A stretch of 64,000 nt of DNA from NCBI GenBank assembly GCA_039821555.1, contig JBCBNX010000005.1, forward strand, positions 159,069-223,068, written 5' to 3'. A program made the position numbers and the translations under genes. Source of the stretch: Bacteroidota bacterium (GTDB lineage Bacteria > Bacteroidota > Rhodothermia > Rhodothermales > Rubricoccaceae). A model generated the notes under the pieces. It made no database searches, was not told the DNA's origin, and saw only the letters and a program-made list of their open reading frames with translations. Numbering within the stretch: the stretch's first letter is position 1; each line of letters starts with the position of its first letter. Below are positions 35,537 through 43,003 of this stretch, piece after piece.

Positions 35537-36658
35537 ATGACCGACCCGCTCGAACCCCGGATGAAGCGCTCGGACGCACCGCCGCCGCGCGGGACGGCCG
35601 CGCCGCGCAACCTCATCTCGAAGAAGAAGGCCGTCTACCCGCTCAGCGACTACGTCCTCGAGTACCTCGTGCGCTACGGCCGCCTCGTCACGCGCGGCGC
35701 GGACTACGACAGCCTCCTCCGCTACGCCGGCGCGACCACGCTCTACGACGAGCAGGGGCACGACACGCTCTGGAACACCGTCTACTACGGCCCCGCCGAT
35801 CAACGCGAGATCCACGACGCGCTGCTCCTGACCTACGCGCTCATCAAGTCCGACGGCGACCTCTCCACCATTGAGCACCTCCGCGTGGACCGCGTGGACG
35901 TCTGCCTCTACGCCAACACGCTCCCGTTCCGCGTCCGCATCGTCAACGCGCTGAATGAGAACTTCGACTACTTCTACGTCAAGCGCGTCGACGCCAACCG
36001 GGTCTACGGCCTCGAACTGGAGCACATCCTCTCGCCCAACCGCATCCACTATCTCGTCCACCCGTCTCGCAGCGGCAACGACACGGGGACGCTCATCGAG
36101 GAGCACATCATCGGCATCCCGGCCGACCGGTTCATCCGCGAGGCAATGCCCGCGAACCACTTCGACGAGGTCCGCCTCGCGAAGGAGTTCGTCAAGTTCA
36201 ACGAGCGCTGCCTCGTGCGCCTCCTCGGCGACATGCACTCGGGCAACTACGTGATCGACATCACGCCCGACTTCGAGAAGATGCAGTACCGCATGCGCTC
36301 AATCGACTTCGACCAGCAGAGCCACCACTGGCGCAAGCAGGTCTACCTCCCGCAGTTCTTCGCGCAGAACAACGCCATCATCGAGCTTGCGATGGCGCAC
36401 ATCAACCGGCAGACGCTCGACCAGTACCAGCGCGAGGAGCGTGGCCTCATCGCCGGGCGGATCCGGTCGAGCGAGGGGCGCTTCGAGGCCCTCATGGAGG
36501 TGATGCGCGAGGACCTCATTGCCCCCGAGGCGCACGTGGCCCGGCTCGCGGCGCAGCTCGTCAACCACTACGGCGATCCCACCTTTGAGCTCTGCCACAC
36601 GATGGGCGAACTCGTCTATGCCTCCCTGGACCGGCTACTACAGCGTTCGCTCCCATGA
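35537..36658 (+). CDS. Unknown protein with protein-kinase-like fold signatures
   Basis: 373 residues, no family recognised. The order of motifs fits a kinase/aminoglycoside-phosphotransferase-like fold: a possible ATP-contact Lys149 in YFYVKRVD followed by YGLELEHIL (Glu ~157-159); a catalytic-loop-like GDMHSGNYVID at residues 231-241, compared with GDxHxxN; and a metal-loop-like SIDFDQQSHHW with Asp257/Asp259. The C-terminus (~275-365) is helical (RQTLDQYQREERGLIAGR). There is no signal or membrane segment. The N-terminal ISKKKAVYPLSDYVLEYLVRYG may be a separate small domain. The function is unknown and a phosphotransferase role is only inference. It is on the same strand as tgt but 101 bases away. 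The stop is the first ATGA of a 14-nt repeat ladder. Confidence 0.8.
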   Translation: MTDPLEPRMKRSDAPPPRGTAAPRNLISKKKAVYPLSDYVLEYLVRYGRLVTRGADYDSLLRYAGATTLYDEQGHDTLWNTVYYGPADQREIHDALLLTYALIKSDGDLSTIEHLRVDRVDVCLYANTLPFRVRIVNALNENFDYFYVKRVDANRVYGLELEHILSPNRIHYLVHPSRSGNDTGTLIEEHIIGIPADRFIREAMPANHFDEVRLAKEFVKFNERCLVRLLGDMHSGNYVIDITPDFEKMQYRMRSIDFDQQSHHWRKQVYLPQFFAQNNAIIELAMAHINRQTLDQYQREERGLIAGRIRSSEGRFEALMEVMREDLIAPEAHVARLAAQLVNHYGDPTFELCHTMGELVYASLDRLLQRSLP

Positions 36659-36737
36659 AGCGGCTCCCATGAAGCGGCTCCCATGAAGCGGCTCCCATGA
36701 AGCGGCTCCCATGAGCAGCAACGCGGGCCGAACCTAG
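36655..36737 (+). repeat. 14-nt tandem array forming a ladder of ATGA-overlapped mini-ORFs
   Basis: Four exact units ATGAAGCGGCTCCC (36655-36710). The first ATGA includes the stop of the gene at 35537. Each unit is 3n+2 long, so it opens a 5-codon ORF (M-K-R-L-P-stop) whose TGA overlaps the next ATG: 36655-36672, 36669-36686, 36683-36700, 36697-36714. The last ATG (36711) gives an 8-codon ORF ending in TAG at 36737. Confidence 0.92.
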
Positions 36738-36780
36738 ACGACGCCGGCAGAGCAGGGCCGCGGTGGGCGAAGAGCCTCCG

Positions 36781-37302
36781 CTATCTATAGACTTCGATCA
36801 TCACGTTCTCGGGTCGGATGCCCGACACGTAGGACACGGCGACGATCTCGACAGAGGCCGAGCTCAGACTGTTGCCCTGGGATTCGAACAGGCTCCCGAG
36901 CGCATAGATCACGAGACTTCCTTCGCCTCGGCGTCCGCTGAACTGGGGGACCGGGCAGAAGATGGTGCTGTCGTTGGACCGGTAGCACTCCGTGTTCTCT
37001 CGCGAGGCGAAGCCCGGCGTATCCGGGTTGGACGCCGTCACCTCCATGGTCACGGTTTCCCAGCCGAGTTGCTCGAAGATGCGCCCGGCTCCGGTGAACC
37101 CGTCTTCCCCGAGACCGCCGCCCATGGCGACAGGTTTCAGCTTCCAGGCCTGCGCCGAGGACGACAGGCGGACCAAGTCGAAAATGATGATGTCGACCTC
37201 AGACTTGCGTCGGTTCTCGACAAACGAATCGATCGCTGTCGCAGTGCCGAGGCCTATGATGATGATCGTCAGAACGAGGAGAAGAACTTGCTGTTGTCCC
37301 AT
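36781..37302 (-). CDS. Pilin-like membrane-anchored protein
   Basis: 173 residues. The N-terminus MGQQQVLLLVLTIIIIGLGTATAIDSF is a short polar leader followed directly by one hydrophobic helix, then E-N-R-R-K-S-E-V-D, as in type IV pilin-like or pseudopilin proteins lacking an obvious prepilin-peptidase Gly-Phe/Met site. The rest is a soluble, probably beta-rich domain with two cysteines (ECYRS ... FCPVP) that could form a disulfide, and ends SGIRPENVMIEVYR. No assembly genes are nearby, so a role in pili is inference. It is convergent with the kinase-like gene, across the 14-nt array. Confidence 0.7.
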   Translation of the reverse strand: MGQQQVLLLVLTIIIIGLGTATAIDSFVENRRKSEVDIIIFDLVRLSSSAQAWKLKPVAMGGGLGEDGFTGAGRIFEQLGWETVTMEVTASNPDTPGFASRENTECYRSNDSTIFCPVPQFSGRRGEGSLVIYALGSLFESQGNSLSSASVEIVAVSYVSGIRPENVMIEVYR

Positions 37303-37711
37303 GGAAGGCTACCGAAAGGGTGTGTATGGCACAGAGGACGTAACCAAGCCCTGTGCCGAGAATAGATGAAGCCTCCTGGGCATCCGGACACACGCCGACA
37401 GGGTCACTGTTGTGTGACACCGTTTGCCAGCCAATGCGGAACCGAACAGGCGGATGGCTGGACCCGCCGGATCCGACTGGATTATTTGTTATCACACGTT
37501 AACAGTATTCTCTTCACGATAATCCCATAAATAGTTGGTACACCATCTATCCCCCAAGATTACGGAGGTGCACCCGAAACCCTCGCCCTGCGACGTTGTA
37601 CCGGCTCGTACCTGTGTAATTCCATTGACTCAGAGCCGCGTTGCCGCTATTCTTGGCGTCCATCCGGCATCGCCTCACTGGCCTCAACCACTGGCCTCAA
37701 CCTTCGCCCCG
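37303..37711. other. 409-base divergent promoter region
   Basis: It lies between the pilin-like gene (-) and the secreted protein gene (+) and must hold both promoters. It is more AT-rich than the surroundings near 37480-37540 (TTATTTGTTATCACACG, AGTATTC, CCCATAAATAG). No gene, repeat family or RNA motif was recognised. Confidence 0.4.
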
Positions 37712-38278
37712 ATGCGTCTCGCGTTCGCTACCGTCGTTCTCGCGCTCCTGCTCATTGCCGCGCCCGCCGAGGCGCAGTTCCGCACCGACGCGCCAGGTCG
37801 CCCGGCCCCGGTGATGGTCACCGAAAACCCCGGCGGGGCCGCCCTCGGGCGCTTCTTCAGCGGCGACAAGTTCAAGCTGTCGCACAGCTACGAGATGTCG
37901 TACTCGTCGTTCGGCAGCGCTGGTGGATTTGGAATGGGCCTGTACACAACGTCCCTGCGGTGGCAGCCCACGGCCAACCTCGCGGGCCGCGTGGACGTGG
38001 GCGTCGCGCACGCGCCGTTCGGCAGCAGCGATCTCCAGAGCGCGTTCGGCTTCAGCGAGGACCAGCCCGCGCAGGTCTTCATCCGCAACGCCGAGCTGGC
38101 CTACCGCCCGACCGAAAACAGCTTGATCCGCCTCCAGTTTAGCCAGAACCCCTTCGCACGGGGCGGTTACGGCTATGGCAATCAAGGGATGTATGGTTAT
38201 AGCCCCTACTTCGGCGGCTCGTCGTTCCGCGCCAGCTACGGATCCTCGGACTACGACGCGCTCTTCTGGCGCAACTAA
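37712..38278 (+). CDS. Secreted protein of unknown function, probably outer-membrane-associated
   Basis: 188 residues. Signal peptide MRLAFATVVLALLLIAAPAEAQ with an A-x-A site. The mature chain has alternating beta-type strands (FKLSHSYEMSYSSFGS, GLYTTSLRWQPTANLAGRVDVGVAHAPFG, AELAYRPTENSLIRLQFSQNPF) and a Gly/Tyr-rich C-terminal part (YGYGNQGMYGYSPYFGGSSF). This suggests a small beta-barrel-like envelope protein. No family was recognised. The ATG at 37712 is chosen for the signal peptide. The LytR_C gene follows 16 bases after the stop, so they are probably co-transcribed. Confidence 0.75.
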   Translation: MRLAFATVVLALLLIAAPAEAQFRTDAPGRPAPVMVTENPGGAALGRFFSGDKFKLSHSYEMSYSSFGSAGGFGMGLYTTSLRWQPTANLAGRVDVGVAHAPFGSSDLQSAFGFSEDQPAQVFIRNAELAYRPTENSLIRLQFSQNPFARGGYGYGNQGMYGYSPYFGGSSFRASYGSSDYDALFWRN

Positions 38279-38294
38279 GCGGCCCGGCTAGCCT

Positions 38295-38756
38295 ATGGCG
38301 ACGACCCGTCGCGCCTCGTCGCCCATCGCGGGGGCGCTCCTCAACCTGGCCCTCGTCGTCTGCGGCGTCCTCGCCTTAGCGCTGCTCTACGCGCTCGCCA
38401 ACCGCTTCCTCGCGCCTCGCGCCGACGCCGTCCGCGAGGCCAATCCCGCGCAACTCCAGGGCGACATCATCCAGGTCGAGGTGCGCAACGGCTGCGGCGA
38501 TCCTGGGCTCGCTGCCACAGCCACGGAATACCTCCGCGACCAGGGCTTCGACGTCGTCGCGAGCGGCAACGTCCCCGACTTTGGGGTGGCGATGTCGGAG
38601 GTCGTCGACCGGATCGGCGACCGGGCCGCCGCCCTGAAAGTCGCCGCGGCCCTTGGCGTGCCCGAGGCGCGCGTCCGCGAAGAGCGCCGCGACCTCTACC
38701 TCGACGCGAGCGTGATCCTCGGCTGCGACTACGCCACGCTGCGCCCGTTCGACTGA
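38295..38756 (+). CDS. LytR_C domain protein
   Basis: 153 residues. One N-terminal membrane helix (ALLNLALVVCGVLALALLYALANRFL, ~15-40) is followed by an extracytoplasmic LytR_C (CpsA/LytR C-terminal) domain: IQVEVRNGCGDPGLAATATEYLRDQGFDVVASGN ... RVREERRDLYLDASVILGCDY. The domain is found alone in Bacteroidota-type genomes beside rsfS, as here (143 bases upstream of it). It is presumed to act in the envelope; the molecular role is not established. It has no LytR catalytic phosphotransferase domain. Confidence 0.88.
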   Translation: MATTRRASSPIAGALLNLALVVCGVLALALLYALANRFLAPRADAVREANPAQLQGDIIQVEVRNGCGDPGLAATATEYLRDQGFDVVASGNVPDFGVAMSEVVDRIGDRAAALKVAAALGVPEARVREERRDLYLDASVILGCDYATLRPFD

Positions 38757-38898
38757 CCGCCCCCCGGCGACCTTGCCAGACCGCTCCGCGCCGCCAGCTT
38801 CGGGCAACTCTGCGCCGCGATAGGCGTAGCTTCCCCTGTCTCGTTTCCCTACGACCTCACACCGCTCCTACCGCTTCAGCCAACCCTCCGCTCCGCTC

Positions 38899-39345
38899 AT
38901 GCCCGACGCCCCCACGAAGCCGACCCGTCCCGACGCGCCCAAGCAACGCCCGACCTCGACCGAGACCCGCACGCTCGTCGAACTGGCCGTCGCGGCGATG
39001 CTGGACAAGAAGGCGGCGGACGTGACGGTGATGGACCTGCGCGGCGTCTCGGGCGTGGCCGACTTCTTCGTAATCGGCACGGGCACCTCGGACACGCAGA
39101 TCAAGGCCATCGCCGATGGCGTGCGCATGGGCATCAAGGAGACGACCAGCGAACTGCCGTGGCACCGCGAGGGCTACCAGTCGCTCGTGTGGGTGCTGCT
39201 CGACTACGTGGACGTGGTGGTGCACGTCTTCGACGCTGAGAAGCGCGCGTTCTACGACCTAGAGCGCCTCTGGGGCGACGCCCCGCGCGAGCTCGTCGAG
39301 GACGGCTACGAGCAGATCGCGCTCTTCGACATGCCCGCCTCGTGA
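38899..39345 (+). CDS. rsfS: Ribosomal silencing factor RsfS (Iojap)
   Basis: 148 residues. The Oligomerisation/Iojap core is complete: AVAAMLDKKAADVTVMDLRGVSGVADFFVIGTGTSDTQIKAIADGV, W-H-R-E-G (LPWHREGYQSLVWVLLDYVDVVVHVFD) and YDLERLWGDAP. It binds ribosomal protein uL14 on the 50S subunit and blocks joining with 30S when nutrients run low. A ~25-residue Pro/Thr-rich N-terminal tail precedes the domain. The following lipoprotein, sufE and GDPD genes are tightly packed (overlaps or short gaps), suggesting one transcript. Confidence 0.95.
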   Translation: MPDAPTKPTRPDAPKQRPTSTETRTLVELAVAAMLDKKAADVTVMDLRGVSGVADFFVIGTGTSDTQIKAIADGVRMGIKETTSELPWHREGYQSLVWVLLDYVDVVVHVFDAEKRAFYDLERLWGDAPRELVEDGYEQIALFDMPAS

Positions 39346-39350
39346 ACGCC

Positions 39351-39851
39351 ATGCTCCGGTCGGCTCTGTTCTTCGCTGCCCTGCTCGCCCTCGCGGCGTG
39401 CGGCGGCTCCGACCGCGTCGCGGCACCAGACGACACGTTCGGCCACCGCTTCGACGACGGAGCGCCCGACGTTCGCGAGACGATGGCGCTCGCCCCGCGC
39501 GACACCACCCAAGACTACTTCAGCTACCCGGCGGTCGTGGACACGCTGCACGTGCGTCCGGCGCCGCTGGGCCGCATGACCGACGAGGGCGTCCCCGTCG
39601 AGGTGCTCGTCAAGGGGGCGCTTCCAGACGGCTGCTCGCAGCTTGCCGACGTCGAGCAGGAGCGCGCGGGCAACCTCATCACGGTCACGCTCACGATGCA
39701 GCGGCCGAAGCGCGCCTTCTGCACGCAGGTCGTGCGCCCCTTCCGCTTCTACCTCCCCCTCGACGGACGCTACCAGCCCGGCGCGTACACGCTGAAGCTC
39801 AACGACCAGACGCGCCCGTTCGAGATCGCCGCCCCCGAGTCTGAGTCGTGA
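39351..39851 (+). CDS. Putative lipoprotein
   Basis: 166 residues from ATG 39351. The signal SALFFAALLALAACGGS has the lipobox LAAC. The mature part is Asp/Arg-rich, then VVDTLHVRPAPLGRMTDEGVPVEVLVKGALPDGCSQLADVEQERAGNLITVTLTMQRPKRAFCTQVVRPFRFYLPLDG, an all-beta immunoglobulin-like pattern with two further cysteines. It resembles small secreted beta-sandwich proteins, but no family name is certain. A GTG at 39342 overlaps the rsfS stop and would add three residues; it may be the true start. It lies between rsfS and sufE. Confidence 0.75.
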   Translation: MLRSALFFAALLALAACGGSDRVAAPDDTFGHRFDDGAPDVRETMALAPRDTTQDYFSYPAVVDTLHVRPAPLGRMTDEGVPVEVLVKGALPDGCSQLADVEQERAGNLITVTLTMQRPKRAFCTQVVRPFRFYLPLDGRYQPGAYTLKLNDQTRPFEIAAPESES

Positions 39852-39867
39852 CGACGCGCCCCCTTCG

Positions 39868-40311
39868 ATGACAAAGCTCGACGAGATCATTGAGACGTTC
39901 CAGTTCGTGGAGCCGCCGATGCGGCTGGAACTGCTGCTGGACTACGCCAACAACCTGCCGCCGCTGCCAGAGTCGCTCAAGGCGAAGCGCGACGCCGGAC
40001 TCGGCCGTGTGCACGAGTGCCAGTCGCCCGTGTTCGTCTTCCCCGAGGTCGAGAACGACGCGGTAGCCCTGCACGCCTGGGCGCCCAACGAAGCCCCAAC
40101 GGCCCGCGCCTTCGTGTCGCTCCTCATCGACGCGCTGGACGGCGCTGCGCCTAGCGACGTGGCGGCCGTGCCGGACGACCTCCTGAACCGCCTAGGCATC
40201 GGGAAGCAGCTCGGCATGACCCGCCAGCAAGGCCTGGCTGGCGTGCTCTACCGCGTGAAGCACGGCGTTGCCCAAGCTCAGGAGGACGAGGCCCGGGGGG
40301 ACACGGCGTGA
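39868..40311 (+). CDS. SufE family sulfur-acceptor protein
   Basis: 147 residues, normal for SufE. The sulfur-accepting Cys51 lies in VHECQSPVFVF. Other conserved parts are RLELLLDYANNLPPLPE and LGMTRQQGLAGVLYRVKHGV. It takes persulfide sulfur from the cysteine desulfurase SufS and passes it to the SufBCD scaffold for iron-sulfur clusters. The other suf genes are not here. Its stop overlaps the next start as GTGA. Fe-S supply fits the presence of lipA in the same window, but no operon links them. Confidence 0.92.
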   Translation: MTKLDEIIETFQFVEPPMRLELLLDYANNLPPLPESLKAKRDAGLGRVHECQSPVFVFPEVENDAVALHAWAPNEAPTARAFVSLLIDALDGAAPSDVAAVPDDLLNRLGIGKQLGMTRQQGLAGVLYRVKHGVAQAQEDEARGDTA

Positions 40312-41267
40312 GTCGCTTCGGTGCCCTCCTGCTCGCGCTGCTCGTCGTCGTGCAGGCCGGGTGCTACCTCCAGCCGCGCCCGCTCACGCCGCCTGCACCG
40401 CCGCCGCCCCAGGCCCTTCAGGCGTCGCCTGCCAACTTTCGTGCGTTTGACGGGGCCGACGACCTCGCGGCGTACCTCCGCTGGACGCCCGACGCGCTGC
40501 CGCTCGTGAGCGCCCACCGAGGCAGTCCGGCTCCCGGCTACCCGGAGAACAGTCTCGCCACCTTCGACCGCGCGCTCGCCTACGCCCCGGCCCTTCTGGA
40601 GACCGACGTGCGCATGACGGCGGATGGCGTCCTTGTGCTCCTCCACGATGAGACGCTCGACCGTACTACGACGGGCACCGGCCTCCTCGCAGAAACGAAC
40701 GCCGGCGACCTCGACGGCCTGCGCCTGCTCGATGTGGTCGGACGCGAGACGCCCTTCTCCATCCCAACGCTCTTAGAAGCGCTGGCGTGGGCCGAGGGCC
40801 GCGCGGTCCTGCTGCTCGACATCAAGCGCGACGTGCCGCCGGGTCCGGTGGTCGAGGCCATTCGGGACGCTAACGCAGGCAACCGCGTTGTCGTGATCGT
40901 CTATTCGGCCGAGGACCTCGCGGCGTTCTACGCCCTCGCGCCGGACCTTGTCTATTCCGTCACCACGCGCTCAAGCGACGACCTAGACGCGCTGCTCGCG
41001 GCTGGCGCCGACCCGGCACGCTGGATCGCGTTCACGGGCGTCGGCGACTTTGCCCCGGTGGTCATCGAGCGGCTGCATGCGCTCGGCGTCCGCGCCCAAC
41101 TCGGCACGTTCGGCGCGCTCGACTCGGCGGCGTTCGTGGAGGGTCCAGCCGCGTATCACGCACTCCTAGACGCAGGCATCGACGTGATCGCAACGGACTT
41201 CGTGCCCATCGCGGCGTTCGCTGTGCAGCAGTGGGTGGCCCAGCAACAGCAGCGCCCGACAGACTGA
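40308..41267 (+). CDS. Glycerophosphodiester phosphodiesterase, lipoprotein
   Basis: 319 residues from a GTG overlapping the sufE stop. The lipoprotein signal ends in the lipobox QAGC (Cys ~19). GDPD motifs: SAHRGSPAPGYPENSLATFDRAL (catalytic His, metal Glu), LLETDVRMTADGVLVLLHDETLDRTTTGTG (second His, metal residues). The TIM barrel ends DVIATDFVP. It splits glycerophosphodiesters such as glycerophosphocholine to glycerol-3-phosphate plus alcohol outside the cytoplasm, for lipid turnover or phosphate supply. A hairpin (CAGCGCCCG at 41250, CGGGCGCTG at 41274) spans the stop and may end the transcript. Confidence 0.92.
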   Translation: MSRFGALLLALLVVVQAGCYLQPRPLTPPAPPPPQALQASPANFRAFDGADDLAAYLRWTPDALPLVSAHRGSPAPGYPENSLATFDRALAYAPALLETDVRMTADGVLVLLHDETLDRTTTGTGLLAETNAGDLDGLRLLDVVGRETPFSIPTLLEALAWAEGRAVLLLDIKRDVPPGPVVEAIRDANAGNRVVVIVYSAEDLAAFYALAPDLVYSVTTRSSDDLDALLAAGADPARWIAFTGVGDFAPVVIERLHALGVRAQLGTFGALDSAAFVEGPAAYHALLDAGIDVIATDFVPIAAFAVQQWVAQQQQRPTD

Positions 41268-41329
41268 GCCTGCCGGGCGCTGTGCGGTGTCACACGAAAG
41301 CAATACTAGGCTGTCAGGACTTGTGATCG

Positions 41330-41414
41330 TGTCATCCTGAACTCGTCGCAGGATTTCTAACGTTTGCGGCGCTTCGGGACATAACTGGGTTGCTGAATCA
41401 AGTTCAGCATGACA
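41330..41414. repeat. Family B inverted-repeat element, copy B2
   Basis: TGTCATCCTGAACT (41330-41343) pairs with AGTTCAGCATGACA (41401-41414) with one mismatch in 14. It is located between the convergent GDPD and VKOR genes. Confidence 0.75.
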
Positions 41415-41443
41415 AGGGCGAAAGTGATTAGCTCAACTTGGTA

Positions 41444-42826
41444 TCACTCGGTCACCTCGGCGTGCGCCTCGTCGATGAGCGAGCTGATGCAGTCGGCCGA
41501 GAACGCCGCGGCGGTGTTGGCGACGAACTGGCCGTTGATGGTCAGCTTCGGCACGGAGACGCGACCCTCGCGCGAGATGTCGACGCTCGCGTAGTTGCGG
41601 GCGGAGGCCACCTTCATCGCGTAGGTGCCCGACGTGAGGCGCTGTCGAAAGCTGGCCCCGTCGAGATCGATGCTCTCCGCGATCGTGACGAGGTCGTCGA
41701 TGGAGAGCAGCCGCTTGTCCTCAGTCTCCTGCATGGCGAACTGGCCGGCGAGCATCTCGGCGAACTTGTCGCTCTCGCCCGCCACGTAGAGCGCCTCGAT
41801 CTGCGGAATGGACTCGTTCCAGAGCGCAAACGGGAAGTAGTAGAACTTGGCCTTGCCGCCATACTGCCCGACAAGCGCGTCGAGGGTGCCGTGGAGATGG
41901 CGGCAGTGGGGGCAGTTCGGATCGAAGATCTTGACGATGGTGACGGGCGCATCGTCCCGACCGTCGTAGCCGATGCCCGTGGTGTAGCGCGAGAGGTCGC
42001 GGAGCGGGGCCGCACCGGGCTCGTACTCACAGCCAACGGGGCGCGAGGCGGGCGTTGCTGCGGCAGCAACCGGGGCCGCTGCCGGAGCCTCGTCGGCCAC
42101 GGGCTCCGCGGCAGCAGGGTCTTGCGCCGCGGGCTCGTCCGCGGGCAGTTCGATGGGCGACGCGTCGGCAGGCGCATCGGCCCCCACATCCTGCGTGGCA
42201 GCCGCCGTGACCGGGGTCGCGTCCGCGATGGGCGTGAGCGTCTCGCCGTCGTTGATCGTGTTGAAGTAGGCGATGTCGGCGACCGCGAGCGTGACGACCA
42301 GCGCAGCGGCGACGCCGAAGCGCTTGAACTCTAGGCCGCTGAACGAGGCCACCGTGGGCAGCGTCGCCTTCGAGAAGCGCTCGGCGAGGTGCAGGCCGAA
42401 GATCACCGTCACGAGGCCCGCCGAGGTCGTGCAGAGCACGCACCACGCGCCCATGGACGCCTGGACGCTCACGAGGTAGACCGAGTAGGCAAAGCCAATG
42501 GCGGCGAGGCCGAGGCTGGCCGTGCGGAGCGTCTTGCGCGGCGCGCCCGTCGGAATCATCGCGAAGCGCAGCCCGGCGATGCCGACGTAGAAGAGCAGGC
42601 CCCAGAACACGTTGGAGACGCCCAGGAACGTGCCCGCTGCCGACGAGGTGACGGTCTCGCAGCCGACCTGCTGCACCGTGGCCGGGTCGGAGAGGCCGAG
42701 GCAGCCGCGGTTGAAGCCGGCGGTCTGCTGGCTGTAGAGGTGCGCCACGAGGAAAACGCCCACGAGCGCGAGGCCCAGGATGATGCGGTGGAGGAGCGGA
42801 CGAGCCGCCCGGTCGGTCGAGGCCAT
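41444..42826 (-). CDS. Vitamin K epoxide reductase - DsbA-like fusion
   Basis: 460 residues. The N-terminal VKOR part (~1-175) has four or five helices, periplasmic-loop cysteines C42 and C56, and the quinone-reducing pair CVLC at C129/C132. After a further helix (AAALVVTLAVADIAYF) comes an Ala/Pro/Glu-rich linker (~215-285). The C-terminal thioredoxin-fold domain has CPHC at C305-C308 and the cis-Pro region VSVPKLTINGQFV. It should form disulfides in secreted proteins, handing electrons to quinones, so it replaces a DsbA/DsbB pair. Secreted cysteine-containing proteins in this window are plausible clients. The length and domain order match known bacterial VKOR fusions. Confidence 0.92.
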   Translation of the reverse strand: MASTDRAARPLLHRIILGLALVGVFLVAHLYSQQTAGFNRGCLGLSDPATVQQVGCETVTSSAAGTFLGVSNVFWGLLFYVGIAGLRFAMIPTGAPRKTLRTASLGLAAIGFAYSVYLVSVQASMGAWCVLCTTSAGLVTVIFGLHLAERFSKATLPTVASFSGLEFKRFGVAAALVVTLAVADIAYFNTINDGETLTPIADATPVTAAATQDVGADAPADASPIELPADEPAAQDPAAAEPVADEAPAAAPVAAAATPASRPVGCEYEPGAAPLRDLSRYTTGIGYDGRDDAPVTIVKIFDPNCPHCRHLHGTLDALVGQYGGKAKFYYFPFALWNESIPQIEALYVAGESDKFAEMLAGQFAMQETEDKRLLSIDDLVTIAESIDLDGASFRQRLTSGTYAMKVASARNYASVDISREGRVSVPKLTINGQFVANTAAAFSADCISSLIDEAHAEVTE

Positions 42827-43003
42827 AGCAGGAAGCAGTAGCAGAGTGCGGGAAAACCGAAGGAGAGAACCTGGGAAGACGGCGCGGTTACGCCGATGCC
42901 GTGCGCGGGTTCAGCTTAACACGCTCTTTGCCCGTGCGCGCGGACAACGTGCGAGCGCGCAAGCATCGTACCCGCCCGCGCATCTGCATCGGGCCTTCAA
43001 GGC

